Assembly (NCBI RefSeq): GCF_001644225.1
Contig: NZ_LSTV01000002.1
Span: 193,169-257,168, forward strand
Origin: Microbacterium oleivorans
GTDB taxonomy: Bacteria; Actinomycetota; Actinomycetes; Actinomycetales; Microbacteriaceae
Length of the DNA: 64,000 nt
Reading direction: 5' to 3'
This document shows, one piece after another, positions 42,385 to 54,303 of the stretch. Each line of letters begins with the position of its first letter. The first letter of the stretch is position 1. The notes under the pieces were generated by a model, which did not search any database, was not told the DNA's origin, and was given only the letters and a program-made list of their open reading frames with translations. Both the position numbers and the translations under genes were made by a program.

Positions 42385-44088
42385 ATGAGAAAGCGCACGA
42401 GAGTCGCGGCGAGCGCCGCCCTGGTGTCCGCGCTGCTGGCGACGTCCGCCTGCGCGAACATCGGGCTCGAGCCGGCACCGCCGGCGGCAGAGGGCATGAT
42501 CGCGGAGATCCGGATGCCGTCCGAGGCGTCCGGCTCGGTGCAGGGCATCCTGAACTACAACTGGCTCTCGCCGAACGCGACCGTGCAGACCTGGCTGTTC
42601 GAGCCGCTCATGATCCGCGACCGGTTCACGTGCGAGGCGATCCCGTGGCTCGCCACCTCCTACGAGTGGCCGACACCGGACCGCATGGTGCTGACGCTGC
42701 GCCAGGGCGTGGAGTGGAGCGACGGCGAGCCGTTCACCGCCGACGACGTCGTCTACACGTTCATGGTCGGCAAGGAGTTCCCCGCCGCCGACCGCGCCGG
42801 CATCTGGGGTGAGTACTTCGGCGCGCCGGCCGAGAGCGTGACCGCCCTCGACGACCACACGGTCGAGATCCGGTTCACGGGTGCGGCGGTGCCGAAGACC
42901 GACGGCATCCTCTCGACGATGAAGATCCTGCCCGAGCACATCTACGCGGAGCAGGGCGACCCCACCCTCTTCGTCGACACGGTCGGAGTCGCGACCGGAC
43001 CCTTCATGCCGAAGGACTACAACGGTCGCCGACTCGTCCTGGAGCGCAACCCGAACTACTGGAACGCCGACGAGGTCAAGATCCAGCAGATCTCGATGGA
43101 GGGCCAGTACGACGCCAACTCCGGCGCGCTGAAGCTGCGCGGCGGTGCGCTCGATCTGTACCGCGGCGACATCCCGAACCCGAACCGTTCGGTCGTCGCA
43201 CCCGACCCCGAGAACGCGCACTTCTTCTACCCGCCGGACGCGACCACGGTGCTCGCGATCAACAACGAGCGGCCCGTGCTGAACGACCCGAAGTTCCGTG
43301 AGGGACTGGCGTACGCGATCGACCGCGAGGCGATCACCGAGCGCGCGACGTTCGGGATCATGGAGCCCGCCAGCCAGACGATGCTCCTGCTCCCCTTCCA
43401 GGAGCAGGACCTCCCCGAGAAGTGGCAGGGCGACAAGGCCTACATCCCCTACGACCCCGACAAGGCGAACGAACTGCTCGACGCCGCCGGCTACGAGCGC
43501 GGCGCCGACGGGTGGCGCGTCGACGCCGAGGGCAAGCCGCTCTCGTTCGTCTTCAGCGTGCAGGCCGGCTGGATGGACATCATCGCGATGGCCGACGTGA
43601 TCGTCCGCAACGCCAAGGACGTCGGTGTGCAGATCAAGATGGTCACCACCGACCCGAACGCGGTCGACGGGATGCAGCGCTCCGGTGACTTCGACATGGT
43701 CGTCGACTTCGTCGGCGGCGGATGCCAGCGCTCGAGGGACCTCGGTGCGCGACTGCAGTCGTCGCAGATCTCGAAGGACAAGGAGCTCCTCCTCAACCGC
43801 GCCCGCTACTCGGATCCCGAGATGGACGCGCTCGTCGACGAGTGGTCGAACACGACCGATCCCGCCCGCGCGAAGGAGATCGAGGCGGAGGTCATCGACG
43901 TCTTCATGACGGAGTTCCCCTACATCGCCCTGCAGTACGCGCCGAACCGGCTCATCTACCGCACCGAGAACGCGGTGGGCTGGCCGAGCGACGAGAACCC
44001 CTACCCCGTCGACCAGCTGATCCGGATCGCGCCGGAACTGCGGCCGCCGGGGGATGCCGCGGCATCCACCTCTTCGGAGAAGGACTGA
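42385..44088 (+). CDS. Family 5 solute-binding lipoprotein
   Basis: A 567-residue SBP_bac_5 lipoprotein (LLATSACANIG, Cys about 26). TFMVGKEFPAADR, GVEWSDGEPFTADDVVYTF, and EFPYIALQYAPNRLIY are typical. Family 5 proteins bind peptides or, in gene clusters like this, oligosaccharides such as cellobiose. Sugar is favoured here by flanking glycosidases and LacI. Good gaggaggttccg site. Confidence 0.92.
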   Translation: MRKRTRVAASAALVSALLATSACANIGLEPAPPAAEGMIAEIRMPSEASGSVQGILNYNWLSPNATVQTWLFEPLMIRDRFTCEAIPWLATSYEWPTPDRMVLTLRQGVEWSDGEPFTADDVVYTFMVGKEFPAADRAGIWGEYFGAPAESVTALDDHTVEIRFTGAAVPKTDGILSTMKILPEHIYAEQGDPTLFVDTVGVATGPFMPKDYNGRRLVLERNPNYWNADEVKIQQISMEGQYDANSGALKLRGGALDLYRGDIPNPNRSVVAPDPENAHFFYPPDATTVLAINNERPVLNDPKFREGLAYAIDREAITERATFGIMEPASQTMLLLPFQEQDLPEKWQGDKAYIPYDPDKANELLDAAGYERGADGWRVDAEGKPLSFVFSVQAGWMDIIAMADVIVRNAKDVGVQIKMVTTDPNAVDGMQRSGDFDMVVDFVGGGCQRSRDLGARLQSSQISKDKELLLNRARYSDPEMDALVDEWSNTTDPARAKEIEAEVIDVFMTEFPYIALQYAPNRLIYRTENAVGWPSDENPYPVDQLIRIAPELRPPGDAAASTSSEKD

Positions 44089-44091
44089 CCG

Positions 44092-45075
44092 ATGGTGTAC
44101 TACGCACGCAAGACGGGCTACTTCCTGCTCACCCTGTGGGCGGCGATCACGCTGAACTTCATCATCCCGCGGCTGCAGCCCGGTGACCCCGCCGAGATCA
44201 TGGTGACCCAGCTCACCGGTCGCGGCGAGGTGGACCCCGCGCAGGTCGCCGCGATCCGGACGATGCTCGGCTACGGCGACGACAACGTGTTCGTCGCGTA
44301 CTGGCAGTACCTGCAGCAGTTGGCCGCGGGCGACCTCGGCATCTCGTTCACGTACTTCCCCGCCCCGGTCATCGAGGTGCTGGGCAAGGCGCTCCCGTGG
44401 ACGCTCGTGCTCGTCGGGTTGACGCAGATCCTGTCGTTCTTCGTCGGCACCCTGCTCGGCGCGATCGCCGCGTGGCGGCGCAACAGCCGGTTCGACGCCA
44501 CGATCTCGGTCGGCTCGACCTTCGTCGGCAACCTGCAGTCGGTGTGGATCGCGCTCATCATCGTGTTCCTCTTCGCCTACTCGCTGGGCTGGTTCCCCGC
44601 GACGGGCGGGTACGGCTATACCGACCCGGGAACCCCCGAGCACGTCGCCGACGTGATCGCCCACGGCTTCCTGCCGGCGCTCACGCTCATGGTGACCGCG
44701 CCGATCGGCTTCATCCTGTCGATGCGCAACACGATGGTGCAGGTGCTCGGCGAGGACTACATCCGCCTCGCCTCGGCCGCCGGCCTCAAGGAGCGCACCC
44801 TCGCCCTCGGCTACGCCGCCCGCAACGCGCTGCTGCCTGTCATCACCGGTTTCGCGCTCTCGCTCGGTGTGCTCATGGGCGGGTCGATCCTCATCGAGAC
44901 CGTCTTCGACTACCCCGGCATGGGCCGGCTCATGGGTGAGGCCACGAGCAACCGCGACTTCCCGCTCATGCAGGCGATCCTGCTCGCGACGATCGTCATC
45001 GTCCTCACGGCGAACTTCATCGTCGACCTCATCTATCCGCTCATCGACCCGCGCGCCCGCCGGGCGTCGGTCTGA
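44092..45075 (+). CDS. ABC transporter permease (DppB type)
   Basis: A 327-residue permease with six helices. EAA motif EDYIRLASAAGLKERTLALGYAARNALLP, and IETVFDYPGMGRLM. It pairs with the next permease to form the importer channel. Starts 3 bp after the binding-protein stop. Confidence 0.92.
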   Translation: MVYYARKTGYFLLTLWAAITLNFIIPRLQPGDPAEIMVTQLTGRGEVDPAQVAAIRTMLGYGDDNVFVAYWQYLQQLAAGDLGISFTYFPAPVIEVLGKALPWTLVLVGLTQILSFFVGTLLGAIAAWRRNSRFDATISVGSTFVGNLQSVWIALIIVFLFAYSLGWFPATGGYGYTDPGTPEHVADVIAHGFLPALTLMVTAPIGFILSMRNTMVQVLGEDYIRLASAAGLKERTLALGYAARNALLPVITGFALSLGVLMGGSILIETVFDYPGMGRLMGEATSNRDFPLMQAILLATIVIVLTANFIVDLIYPLIDPRARRASV

Positions 45076-45092
45076 AAGCCGGGTGACCCCTC

Positions 45093-46096
45093 ATGGCTCC
45101 TGAAGAGACCCCCCTCCCGCAGCCGGCGTCGATGCCGCAGCCGGCGGGCGGCGCCCTGCCCGATCGCACCGAGCCGGTGCGGACGTTCCGGCGCCGCATC
45201 ACCGAAGCGGATGCCTCGACGAAAGAGGTCGTCGCGGTCGTCCGGCCGCCGCGCTGGTACCAGGTCATCTGGTCGAGCAAGAAGGCGCGTGTCGGCATCG
45301 TCATGCTGGCGGTGTTCGCGCTCATCGCGATCCTCGCGGACGTGCTGACCCCGTACAGCCCGACCGACGCGTCCTTCGCGCCCTCGCAGGACCCGAGCTG
45401 GGCCCACTGGATGGGGACCAACACGCTCGGCTACGACATCGGCACGCAGCTCGTCCACGGCACGCGCCTCTCGTTCGCGATCGGCGTGCTCGGCGGCCTC
45501 GCGACGATCGTCATCGCCATCGTCGTGGGACTGCTCGCGGGGTACCGCGAGGGCAGCGCGCTCGACGACGTGCTCTCGTTCGCGACGAACCTGGCCCTCG
45601 TCATCCCGGTCCTGCCGCTCATGATGGTGATCGTCGCGTACAGCGAGACGCGCGGCCTCGCGCTCCTCGTCTTCGTCATCGCGATCACCAGCTGGGCGGG
45701 TGCCTCGCGCGAGATGCGCTCGCTCATCATCTCGATGCGCAACCGCGACTACGTGACGGCCGCCCGCTTCGGCGGCGACGGCATGCTGCGCGTCGTGTTC
45801 CGCGAGATCATGCCGAACATGTCGTCCCTGATCGTCTCGGGGTTCATCGGGGCGGCCACCGCGGCCATCGCCGCCGAAGCCGGCCTGTCGTTCATGGGCT
45901 TCGGCGATCCCAACACCGTGAGCTGGGGACAGATGCTCGCGCAGGCCAACGCCAACGGCGCCCTCGTGCAGGGACTGTGGGTGTGGCTCGTCGCGCCCGG
46001 TGTCATGCTCGCGCTCCTCATGACGTCGCTGACGTTCGTGAACTTCGGCGTCGACATGCTGAGCAACCCGCACCTGCGCGAAGAGGAGGAGGAGTG

Positions 46097-46097
<1 letters not shown>
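45093..46097 (+). CDS. ABC transporter permease (DppC type)
   Basis: A 334-residue permease. N-terminal cytoplasmic arm, then HWMGTNTLGYDIGTQLVHG, and EAA motif RDYVTAARFGGDGMLRVVFREIMPN. Ends in acidic EEEEE, overlapping the ATPase ATG. Confidence 0.92.
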
Positions 46098-47784
<1,687 letters not shown>

Positions 47785-47788
<4 letters not shown>

Positions 47789-49053
47789 CGCTCCCCGCCG
47801 TGGAGACCCTGCCCGCCGACATCCGCGAACTCACCGAGACGGAGGTGGATGCCTCGATCCGCTGGCTCTGGCGGTTCTCGACACCCTCGGGCCCGGGATG
47901 CGGACTCGTGCTCGACCGCGACGACCTGCCGGACGTCGCCACCGTCGCGGCTACCGGCTTCGCGCTCGCGGCGTGGTGCGTGGGTGTCGAGCGCGGCATC
48001 CTCGACCGCACCGAGGTGCTCGAGCGCGTGCGCGGCACGATGCGGACCCTCGAGCGGACGGTGCCCGAGAAGAACGGGTTCCTCGCGCACTTCGTCGACG
48101 CCGCGACCGGCGAGCGGCAGGGACGGTCGGAATACTCGACCATCGACACGACCCTCGCCCTGTGCGGCGCGGTGGTCGCGGCATCCTTCTTCGACGACGC
48201 CGACGTGTCGGCCGCGGTGGATCGGATGCTGGCGCGCATCGACTGGAACTGGCTGGCGGCGACGGGGGCGGATGGGCGGACCGTGCTGCGCATGGCCTGG
48301 GTCGGCTCGGCCGGCGACGACTACGCCGAGGGCGCGGACGAGTCCGGGTTCGTGAGCGCGTGGAGCATGACCGCGGAGCAGTTGACGATGTACCTGCTCG
48401 CCGCCGGGCACCCGGACGTCACCCCGGAGCGCGCGCAGGCGCTGTGGGACGGGTTCGACAAGCCCGTCGGATCGTACGGCGGCCACGAGTGCGTGTACGA
48501 GCCCGGCGGGACGCTGTTCACGTACCACTTCCCTCTCGCGTTCTACCCGTTCCAGCGGGTGCGCGACAAGGACGGGCGGGACTGGTGGGCGAACTCGCGC
48601 GAGGCGTCGCTCGCGTCGCAGGCGTGGTGCGCCGACCAGTCCGGCACGTGGCGGACCTTCGCGGCGGGGCTGTGGGGTCCGGCGGCGGGGCTCGGACCCG
48701 GCGGGTACGTCGTCAACGGCGCGCGGCCCGCGGCGCACGAGCCGCGGAACGACGGCACGATCCCACCGGTGTCGCTGTTCGGCGCGCTGCCGCTCGCGCC
48801 GGATGCCGTGGCACCCGCGCTCCGCGTGCTGCGCGACGAGCACCCGGGCGCCTGGAACGAGTGGGGCGCGACCGACGGCATCAACCTCGAGGGCGACGAG
48901 CCCTGGTACGCGCCGCCTCGCTACGGCCTGAACAAGGGCGCGACGGCGCTGCTGGGCGCCGCGGCGCTCGGGTCGACCCTGGTGTGGGATGCCTTCTCGC
49001 GGCATCCGTGGATCGCCCGCGGCGCGGACAAACTCGGCTTCTGCGAGGCGTAG
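47785..49053 (+). CDS. GH144-like (glycoamylase-domain) endo-beta-1,2-glucanase-type enzyme
   Basis: A 422-residue protein without a signal peptide. The pattern EKNGFLAHFVD, STIDTTLALCG, WCADQSGTWRTFAAGLWGPAA and RYGLNKGATALL matches the Glycoamylase/GH144 domain, whose tested members cut beta-1,2-glucan. Its position behind the importer points to processing of imported glucans in the cytoplasm. The specificity is inferred, not shown. Start overlaps the ATPase stop by 4 bp. Confidence 0.72.
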
Positions 49054-49068
49054 ACGGCGTCCCGCCTT

Positions 49069-49113
49069 CCCCTGTCACAACACGCCGTGCGATGCCGCGG
49101 TTCGTGACAGGGG
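49069..49113. repeat. 45-bp palindromic repeat, copy 2
   Basis: cccctgtcacaacacg to cgtgacagggg, 45 bp, directly after the GH144-like gene and before a convergent gene. Could act as terminator. Confidence 0.8.
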
Positions 49114-49121
49114 AGCGGGGG

Positions 49122-49874
49122 TCAGCCGCGGTCGAGGAAGACGCCGATGCGATCGCCGTCCAGGACGAATTGGAGGGCGCGACCCTCGGGGAGGTCGGCG
49201 TCAGGCGCGCCGGGCCCGCGCAGCGGAATGACCGCTGTCGCACGGAACGCGCCCACGGAACACCCGCCCCACACGTTTCCGTCGAATCCCCATGACTCCG
49301 GGTTGAACTCGTCGGGGCTGGGGATGAGGGCGGTCTCGACCGCGTTGAAGCAATGCTCGCTGGCGCCTCCCGTGCCGCTTCCGAAGCCGTACGAGGAGAC
49401 GAAAAGTGTGAGACCTCGGTACTCGTAGACGGGCGCTCCCTCCACCAGCCCGAAGAACCCGTCCGGGATTTGCACGGGAGCGCCGGGCGTGAGCGTTTCG
49501 ATCTGGGCGGCGCCGTCGGAGGTCGGCACGGGAGCGAAAGCGACCGCGGCGTAGGTGACGCCGGCTGCGAGTGACGCCGCGGCGAGGACGGACGCGATCC
49601 ACAGCGCTCGGCGCATGCGCGGGCGTCGCCAGAAGGGTGGTGACGGCTCGGCGACGGGCACCGCGCTCGCGGCGGTCGCGGTCGGCGCGGCATCCTCCTC
49701 CTCCCGCGGATCGACCGCAGGTTCCTCGACGTCGGCCTCGTGTGGGACCGGGCGCGCGGCGTCTTCGAGCTCGGCGAGACGCTGCTGCGCCGCGGGATCG
49801 AGGTGGATGTCGGCGGCCGGCCCGTAGGCGCGGGCGCGCAACGTGCTCAGTTCCTCGTCGACCGGGCGCCCCAC
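49122..49874 (-). CDS. Hypothetical single-pass membrane protein
   Basis: A 250-residue protein: cytoplasmic acidic/helical start (VDEELSTLRARAYG), one transmembrane helix at about 90-113, and an extracellular domain with GGASEHC and GNVWGGCSVGAF, two Cys likely paired. GTG at 49874 is chosen; GTG at 49892 is possible. No family function known; similar proteins occur in Microbacteriaceae. Confidence 0.65.
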   Translation of the reverse strand: MGRPVDEELSTLRARAYGPAADIHLDPAAQQRLAELEDAARPVPHEADVEEPAVDPREEEDAAPTATAASAVPVAEPSPPFWRRPRMRRALWIASVLAAASLAAGVTYAAVAFAPVPTSDGAAQIETLTPGAPVQIPDGFFGLVEGAPVYEYRGLTLFVSSYGFGSGTGGASEHCFNAVETALIPSPDEFNPESWGFDGNVWGGCSVGAFRATAVIPLRGPGAPDADLPEGRALQFVLDGDRIGVFLDRG

Positions 49875-49964
49875 AGGAGCATCGTGGCACACCGCCCGTA
49901 TCGGTTTCCGTCGCGCGCGCAAGGGCGGGCACGTCCGTCGCGCACCGGCGTACCCTCGAACCTC

Positions 49965-51413
49965 ATGAGCACTACCGGGACCATTCCTGCGGACGCCTTC
50001 TCGATCAAGAGCCCTTACGGCCGACGAGCGATCGGCCTATCGGTGGCCGCCGCGGTCGGCGGCTTCCTCTTCGGATTCGACTCGTCCGTCATCAACGGCG
50101 CGGTCGACTCCATCGAGTCGAACTTCGACCTGAACAGCGTCCTCACCGGCTTCGTCGTCGCCGTCGCCCTGCTCGGCTGCGCCGTCGGCGCGGTGCTGGC
50201 AGGCGGTCTCTCCGACCGCTGGGGGCGCCTGAAGACGATGATGCTCGGCGCCGTCATGTTCCTGGTGTCGTCCATCGGATCGGGCCTGACCTTCAGCGTC
50301 CCCGACCTCATCGTGTGGCGTGTGATCGGCGGTATCGGCATCGGCATCGCCTCGGTCGTCGCCCCCGCCTACATCGCCGAGATCGCGCCGCGGCAGATCC
50401 GCGGCAGCCTCGCGTCGCTGCAGCAGCTGGCGATCACGCTCGGCATCTTCGCCGCGCTCCTCTCCGACGCCGTGCTCGCGAACACCGCCGGCGGCGCGTC
50501 GGAGCAGCTGTGGCTCGGCCTCGAGGCGTGGCGCTGGATGTTCCTCGTCGGCATCGTCCCGGCGGCGGTCTACGGCATCCTCGCCTTCACCATGCCCGAA
50601 TCTCCGCGCTACCTCCTCGCGAAGGGGCGCAACAACGAGGCCCGCGAGATCTTCGCGCGACTCGTGCCCGAAGCCGACCTCGACAAGTCCGTCAACGAGA
50701 TCCGGGGCGCCATCGACGAGGACCGCAAGACCAAGGGCGCCTCGCTACGCGGCCCGGTCCTCGGCCTGCAGGGCATCGTCTGGGTCGGCATCATCCTGTC
50801 GACGTTCCAGCAGTTCGTCGGCATCAACGTGATCTTCTACTACTCGACCACCCTCTGGAAGGCGGTCGGCTTCGACGAGAGCAACTCGCTGCTCATCAGC
50901 GTGATCACCTCGGTCACCAACGTCGTCGTGACCCTCATCGCGATCTGGCTCGTCGACCGTGTCGGCCGCAAGCCGATCCTGCTGACCGGTTCGGTGCTCA
51001 TGACCCTGTCGCTCGCGGCCATGGCGCTCGCGTTCGCCTTCGCGGTCACCGTCGACGGCGAGGTCTCGCTGCCCGGCGCGTGGGGGCCGGTCGCGCTCAT
51101 CGCGGCGAACCTGTTCGTCGTCGGATTCGGCGCCTCGTGGGGCCCGCTCGTGTGGGTGCTGCTCGGCGAGATCTTCCCCAGCCGCATCCGCGGCAAGGCC
51201 CTCGGCGTCGCCGCCGGCGCGCAGTGGATCGCGAACTTCCTCATCACGGTGTCGTTCCCCGCGATGTCGAGCTGGTCGCTGCCCCTCACCTACGGCATGT
51301 ACGCGCTGTTCGCGGCTCTGTCGTTCGTCTACGTCGCCTGGCGCGTGCCCGAGACGAAGGGCATGGAGCTCGAGCAGACCGAGACGCTGTTCGTCCGCAA
51401 GGCGAAGGGCTGA
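49965..51413 (+). CDS. MFS sugar porter
   Basis: A 482-residue sugar porter: GFDSSVINGAV, GGLSDRWGRLKTMM, PESPRYLLAKGRN, LVDRVGRKPILL, VPETKGMELEQ. The QQFVGIN segment in helix 7 fits hexose/pentose transporters. Monocistronic. Divergent from a hypothetical membrane protein. Confidence 0.95.
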   Translation: MSTTGTIPADAFSIKSPYGRRAIGLSVAAAVGGFLFGFDSSVINGAVDSIESNFDLNSVLTGFVVAVALLGCAVGAVLAGGLSDRWGRLKTMMLGAVMFLVSSIGSGLTFSVPDLIVWRVIGGIGIGIASVVAPAYIAEIAPRQIRGSLASLQQLAITLGIFAALLSDAVLANTAGGASEQLWLGLEAWRWMFLVGIVPAAVYGILAFTMPESPRYLLAKGRNNEAREIFARLVPEADLDKSVNEIRGAIDEDRKTKGASLRGPVLGLQGIVWVGIILSTFQQFVGINVIFYYSTTLWKAVGFDESNSLLISVITSVTNVVVTLIAIWLVDRVGRKPILLTGSVLMTLSLAAMALAFAFAVTVDGEVSLPGAWGPVALIAANLFVVGFGASWGPLVWVLLGEIFPSRIRGKALGVAAGAQWIANFLITVSFPAMSSWSLPLTYGMYALFAALSFVYVAWRVPETKGMELEQTETLFVRKAKG

Positions 51414-51420
51414 CCCGCGC

Positions 51421-51471
51421 GCTCCCCTGTCACAACGTGCGGCGCCCCGCGGCGTGTCGCGACAGGGGAGC
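51421..51471. repeat. 45-bp palindromic repeat, copy 3
   Basis: gctcccctgtc / gacaggggagc perfect 11-bp ends around the 45-bp core, 8 bp after the sugar porter stop. A strong hairpin, likely also a terminator. Confidence 0.85.
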
Positions 51472-51516
51472 GCGGGCGGGGTGCCGCGCGACGGCCTGCT
51501 CGCAGATGAGTCGCCG

Positions 51517-52581
51517 TCAGGGGCGGACGGATGCCGCGACCTCGACCACGCGGTCGATCGACTCCTCCTCGCCCACCGACACGCGCACGCCGTCGCAGGC
51601 GAAGGGTCGGACCACGAGGTCGGCGGCCTCGAAGGCCGCCGCGACCTCGAGCGAGCGGTCGCCGGCCGGGAGCCAGACGAAGTTGCCCTGCGCGGTCGGC
51701 ACGTCCCATCCGATCTCACGCAGGCGGTCGACCAGAAGGTCACGCCGCCGCGCCACCACGGCGACGCGCTCGCGCAGGTCGTCCTCGGCGTCGAGGCTCG
51801 CGAGCGCGGCGGCCTCGGCCTGCGCCGTGACGGAGAGGGGGATGCCGGCACTGCGGGCGGCATCGAGGATGCGGGGGTGCCCGACGGCGTATCCGATGCG
51901 CAGGCCCGCGAGCCCATAGGCCTTCGAGAAGGTGCGGAGGATCACGACGTTGTCGTGCCCGGCGGCGATGACCCGCTCACCCTTGACCGCTGCGGCATCC
52001 GTCACGAACTCGACGTACGCCTCATCGAGGACGATCAGCACATCGGAGGGCACGGCGGCGACGAACGCGTCGAAGTCCGCCTGCGTCACGATCGCGCCGG
52101 TCGGGTTGTTCGGCGTGCAGACGAAGACGGCGCGCGTGCGGTCGGTGACGGCGGCGGCGAGAGCGGGAAGGTCGACCGCAGCGGCATCCGTCAGCGGGAC
52201 CATCACGGGGGTGGCGCCGGTGACGGTCACGATGCCCGGGTACGCCTCGAAGGAACGCCACGGCAGGACGATCTCGTCCCCGACGGAGGCGACGGCCTGC
52301 GCGAGCTGGTACAGGATCGAGACCGAGCCGGCGGCGATGTGGATGCGGTCGTCGGTGACCCCGAACCGCTCCGCCAGGCGCGCGCGCAGCCGGGCGGCGA
52401 GCGCATCGGGGTAGCGGTTGAAGGCGACCGCGTCGCGCACCGCGGCGACGACGCCGGGGAGCGGGTCGAACGGGTTCTCGTTGCTGGAGAGCTTGTAGGC
52501 GGTGGCGCCGGCCTGCTTGCCCTGCTTGTAGGCGGGCAGCGCGGCGATCTCGGGACGAACCCGGACGGGGATGTCGGTCAC
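51517..52581 (-). CDS. hisC: Histidinol-phosphate / aromatic aminotransferase
   Basis: A 354-residue class I/II PLP enzyme of HisC/Pat type: [20 protein letters not shown], and PLP Lys in [16 protein letters not shown]. Transfers amino groups to histidinol phosphate or aromatic keto acids; Pat is equally possible. GTG start. Confidence 0.9.
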   Translation of the reverse strand: MTDIPVRVRPEIAALPAYKQGKQAGATAYKLSSNENPFDPLPGVVAAVRDAVAFNRYPDALAARLRARLAERFGVTDDRIHIAAGSVSILYQLAQAVASVGDEIVLPWRSFEAYPGIVTVTGATPVMVPLTDAAAVDLPALAAAVTDRTRAVFVCTPNNPTGAIVTQADFDAFVAAVPSDVLIVLDEAYVEFVTDAAAVKGERVIAAGHDNVVILRTFSKAYGLAGLRIGYAVGHPRILDAARSAGIPLSVTAQAEAAALASLDAEDDLRERVAVVARRRDLLVDRLREIGWDVPTAQGNFVWLPAGDRSLEVAAAFEAADLVVRPFACDGVRVSVGEEESIDRVVEVAASVRP

Positions 52582-52652
52582 GCGACGAGTCTACGAGCGG
52601 GAGCGCCGGCCCGTCCCTCGCCCGCGGACGCACGGCGTGGGAGACTGCGGGC

Positions 52653-53045
52653 ATGCGCTTCATCGTCCGCGTCGTGATCAACGCCTTCGCGATCTGGGTC
52701 GTCACCCTCATCGAGCCGCTGCGCGTCGAGGTGACCCCCTTCGAGCCCGGCGAGACGCTGCAGCTCGTGCTGTCGCTGCTGGCCGTGGCGGCGGTCTTCG
52801 CGATCGTCAACACCGTCATCGGGACGATCCTGAAGATCGTCGCGTTCCCGCTCTACATCCTGACGCTCGGCCTCATCTCCCTGGTGATCAACGGCTTCCT
52901 GTTCTGGCTGACCGGGTGGTTCACCGAGTGGTGGGGCTGGGGTCTGTCGGTCGAGTCGTTCTGGCTCGGCGTCGTCGCGGCCCTGATCATCTCGCTCATC
53001 AACTTCGTCTTCGGGATCATCCTGCGTCCGCAGACGAGGCGCTGA
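52653..53045 (+). CDS. Phage holin family 4 / DUF-type membrane protein
   Basis: A 130-residue protein with four hydrophobic helices; YILTLGLISLVINGFLFWLTGW is the hallmark of the PF04020 family, named from holin similarity but widespread in bacteria with unknown role. Its 3' end overlaps the convergent hydrolase by 29 bp. Confidence 0.9.
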   Translation: MRFIVRVVINAFAIWVVTLIEPLRVEVTPFEPGETLQLVLSLLAVAAVFAIVNTVIGTILKIVAFPLYILTLGLISLVINGFLFWLTGWFTEWWGWGLSVESFWLGVVAALIISLINFVFGIILRPQTRR

Positions 53046-54303
53046 CACCCTCGGCGGTGTCGTAGACGAACACCTCCACCGACTCCGCCGTGCCGAGCTC
53101 GGCGAGGCGGTCGCGCACGGCATCCATCCGCGGGTCGGTCGAGACGTCGAGCATCTCGGACGTCGCGGTGTACTCGTCCATCTGGTGGGAGTTCAACCAC
53201 GGAAGCGGGTCGACGGTCCGCTCGACGACCATGCTCCCGGGGGCGCCGATCTCGGCGTCATGGCCTCCGCCCGCCAGGAGCGGCACCACGTCGTCCCGGT
53301 GCCGGAAGTCGACCTGCAGGGTGTCGGGCCCCACGTCGGCTTGGACGGGGTTGCCGAACCCGACGATCATCGGCACCTCGTACTCCTTCTCGAGCGCGAT
53401 CCGGCTGGCGATCATGGCGCCCTGGGAGTGCCCGCTGACCATCACCGAATCGCCGGGCTTCGCTCCCGCCGTCTCGAGCGCGATGCGGCTCGCTTCATAG
53501 GACGACGACCTCATCCCGTCGTACAGGGCGACGTTCGACGACCAGTCGAACGTGCCGGGATCCTCTCCGAACCGTGTGCCCGAAAGGTACAGCGCGAACC
53601 GCCGTCCGCCGCCCGGCATCGTGTACCGCTCGACCCGTATGACGCCCGGCCCGCCGCCGGGCACGCGGCGCGCCACATCGGCGACCGTCGCGGGCGCCGA
53701 ACCCGGCTGGGACCGCGCCAGCTCGACGGTGGGGCGGGGCGGCGTCCCGAGCAGCCGGCTCCCCTCGGGAAGCGTTCCCGTGCCGCGGTCCCGGATCTCC
53801 GCCGCCCCCCAGCGGAGCGCGCCCACCGCGACGGGCGCGAGGCCGGAGGCGAGGGTCGTCCACCACAGTTCGCGCGCGACCGTCGCGAAGGGATCGGGCG
53901 CGTCGGCGACGGCCTGCCGCGCGGCCTCGGCCGCAGCGGGAGAGGATGCCTCGAGCTCCGCCACCTTCCGGGTGAGGTCCACCACATCGCCGCGATCGCG
54001 CGCATCCCCGTGCCAGGCGATCGCCGCACGCGCCTGCAGCTCGACGATCTCGTACGCGGTCGCCGTGTCGCGGAGTGCGCGCGCGAGCTCCTGCCCCCGC
54101 TCGACGACCGCGCCCGCGGCGGTGGTGAGGTACGCGGCGCCCCCGCCGATCGTCGCGGACCCGAGGAGGCGGTCGGCCGCCGTCAGTCCGGCACGGACGG
54201 TGTCGGCGTCGGCGACCGCGAGCTCGGTCTGCGCCGCCGCGTTGCGCAGGGTCTCGGTGTCGACGGCGACGACGCGGCCCCCGCGGATCTCGATCTCCGC
54301 CAT
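53017..54303 (-). CDS. Helical-N-terminal alpha/beta-hydrolase (GHSQG) protein
   Basis: A 428-residue protein. Residues 1-150 are helical with a WXG-effector-like look (TELAVADADTVRAGLTAADRLL); the rest is a lipase-like fold with nucleophile GHSQGAMIASRIAL and FRHRDDVVPLL. It overlaps by 1 bp (TGATG) the upstream small helical gene, suggesting a secreted pair. No signal peptide. Confidence 0.75.
   Translation of the reverse strand: MAEIEIRGGRVVAVDTETLRNAAAQTELAVADADTVRAGLTAADRLLGSATIGGGAAYLTTAAGAVVERGQELARALRDTATAYEIVELQARAAIAWHGDARDRGDVVDLTRKVAELEASSPAAAEAARQAVADAPDPFATVARELWWTTLASGLAPVAVGALRWGAAEIRDRGTGTLPEGSRLLGTPPRPTVELARSQPGSAPATVADVARRVPGGGPGVIRVERYTMPGGGRRFALYLSGTRFGEDPGTFDWSSNVALYDGMRSSSYEASRIALETAGAKPGDSVMVSGHSQGAMIASRIALEKEYEVPMIVGFGNPVQADVGPDTLQVDFRHRDDVVPLLAGGGHDAEIGAPGSMVVERTVDPLPWLNSHQMDEYTATSEMLDVSTDPRMDAVRDRLAELGTAESVEVFVYDTAEGVSASSADAG

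Noticed and set aside
42328..44664. A 778-codon open frame on the minus strand opposite the binding-protein gene
   Set aside because: It is antisense to a clear ABC binding protein and permease; composition (Arg, Asp, Gly, His, Val rich) is that of a high-GC shadow frame.
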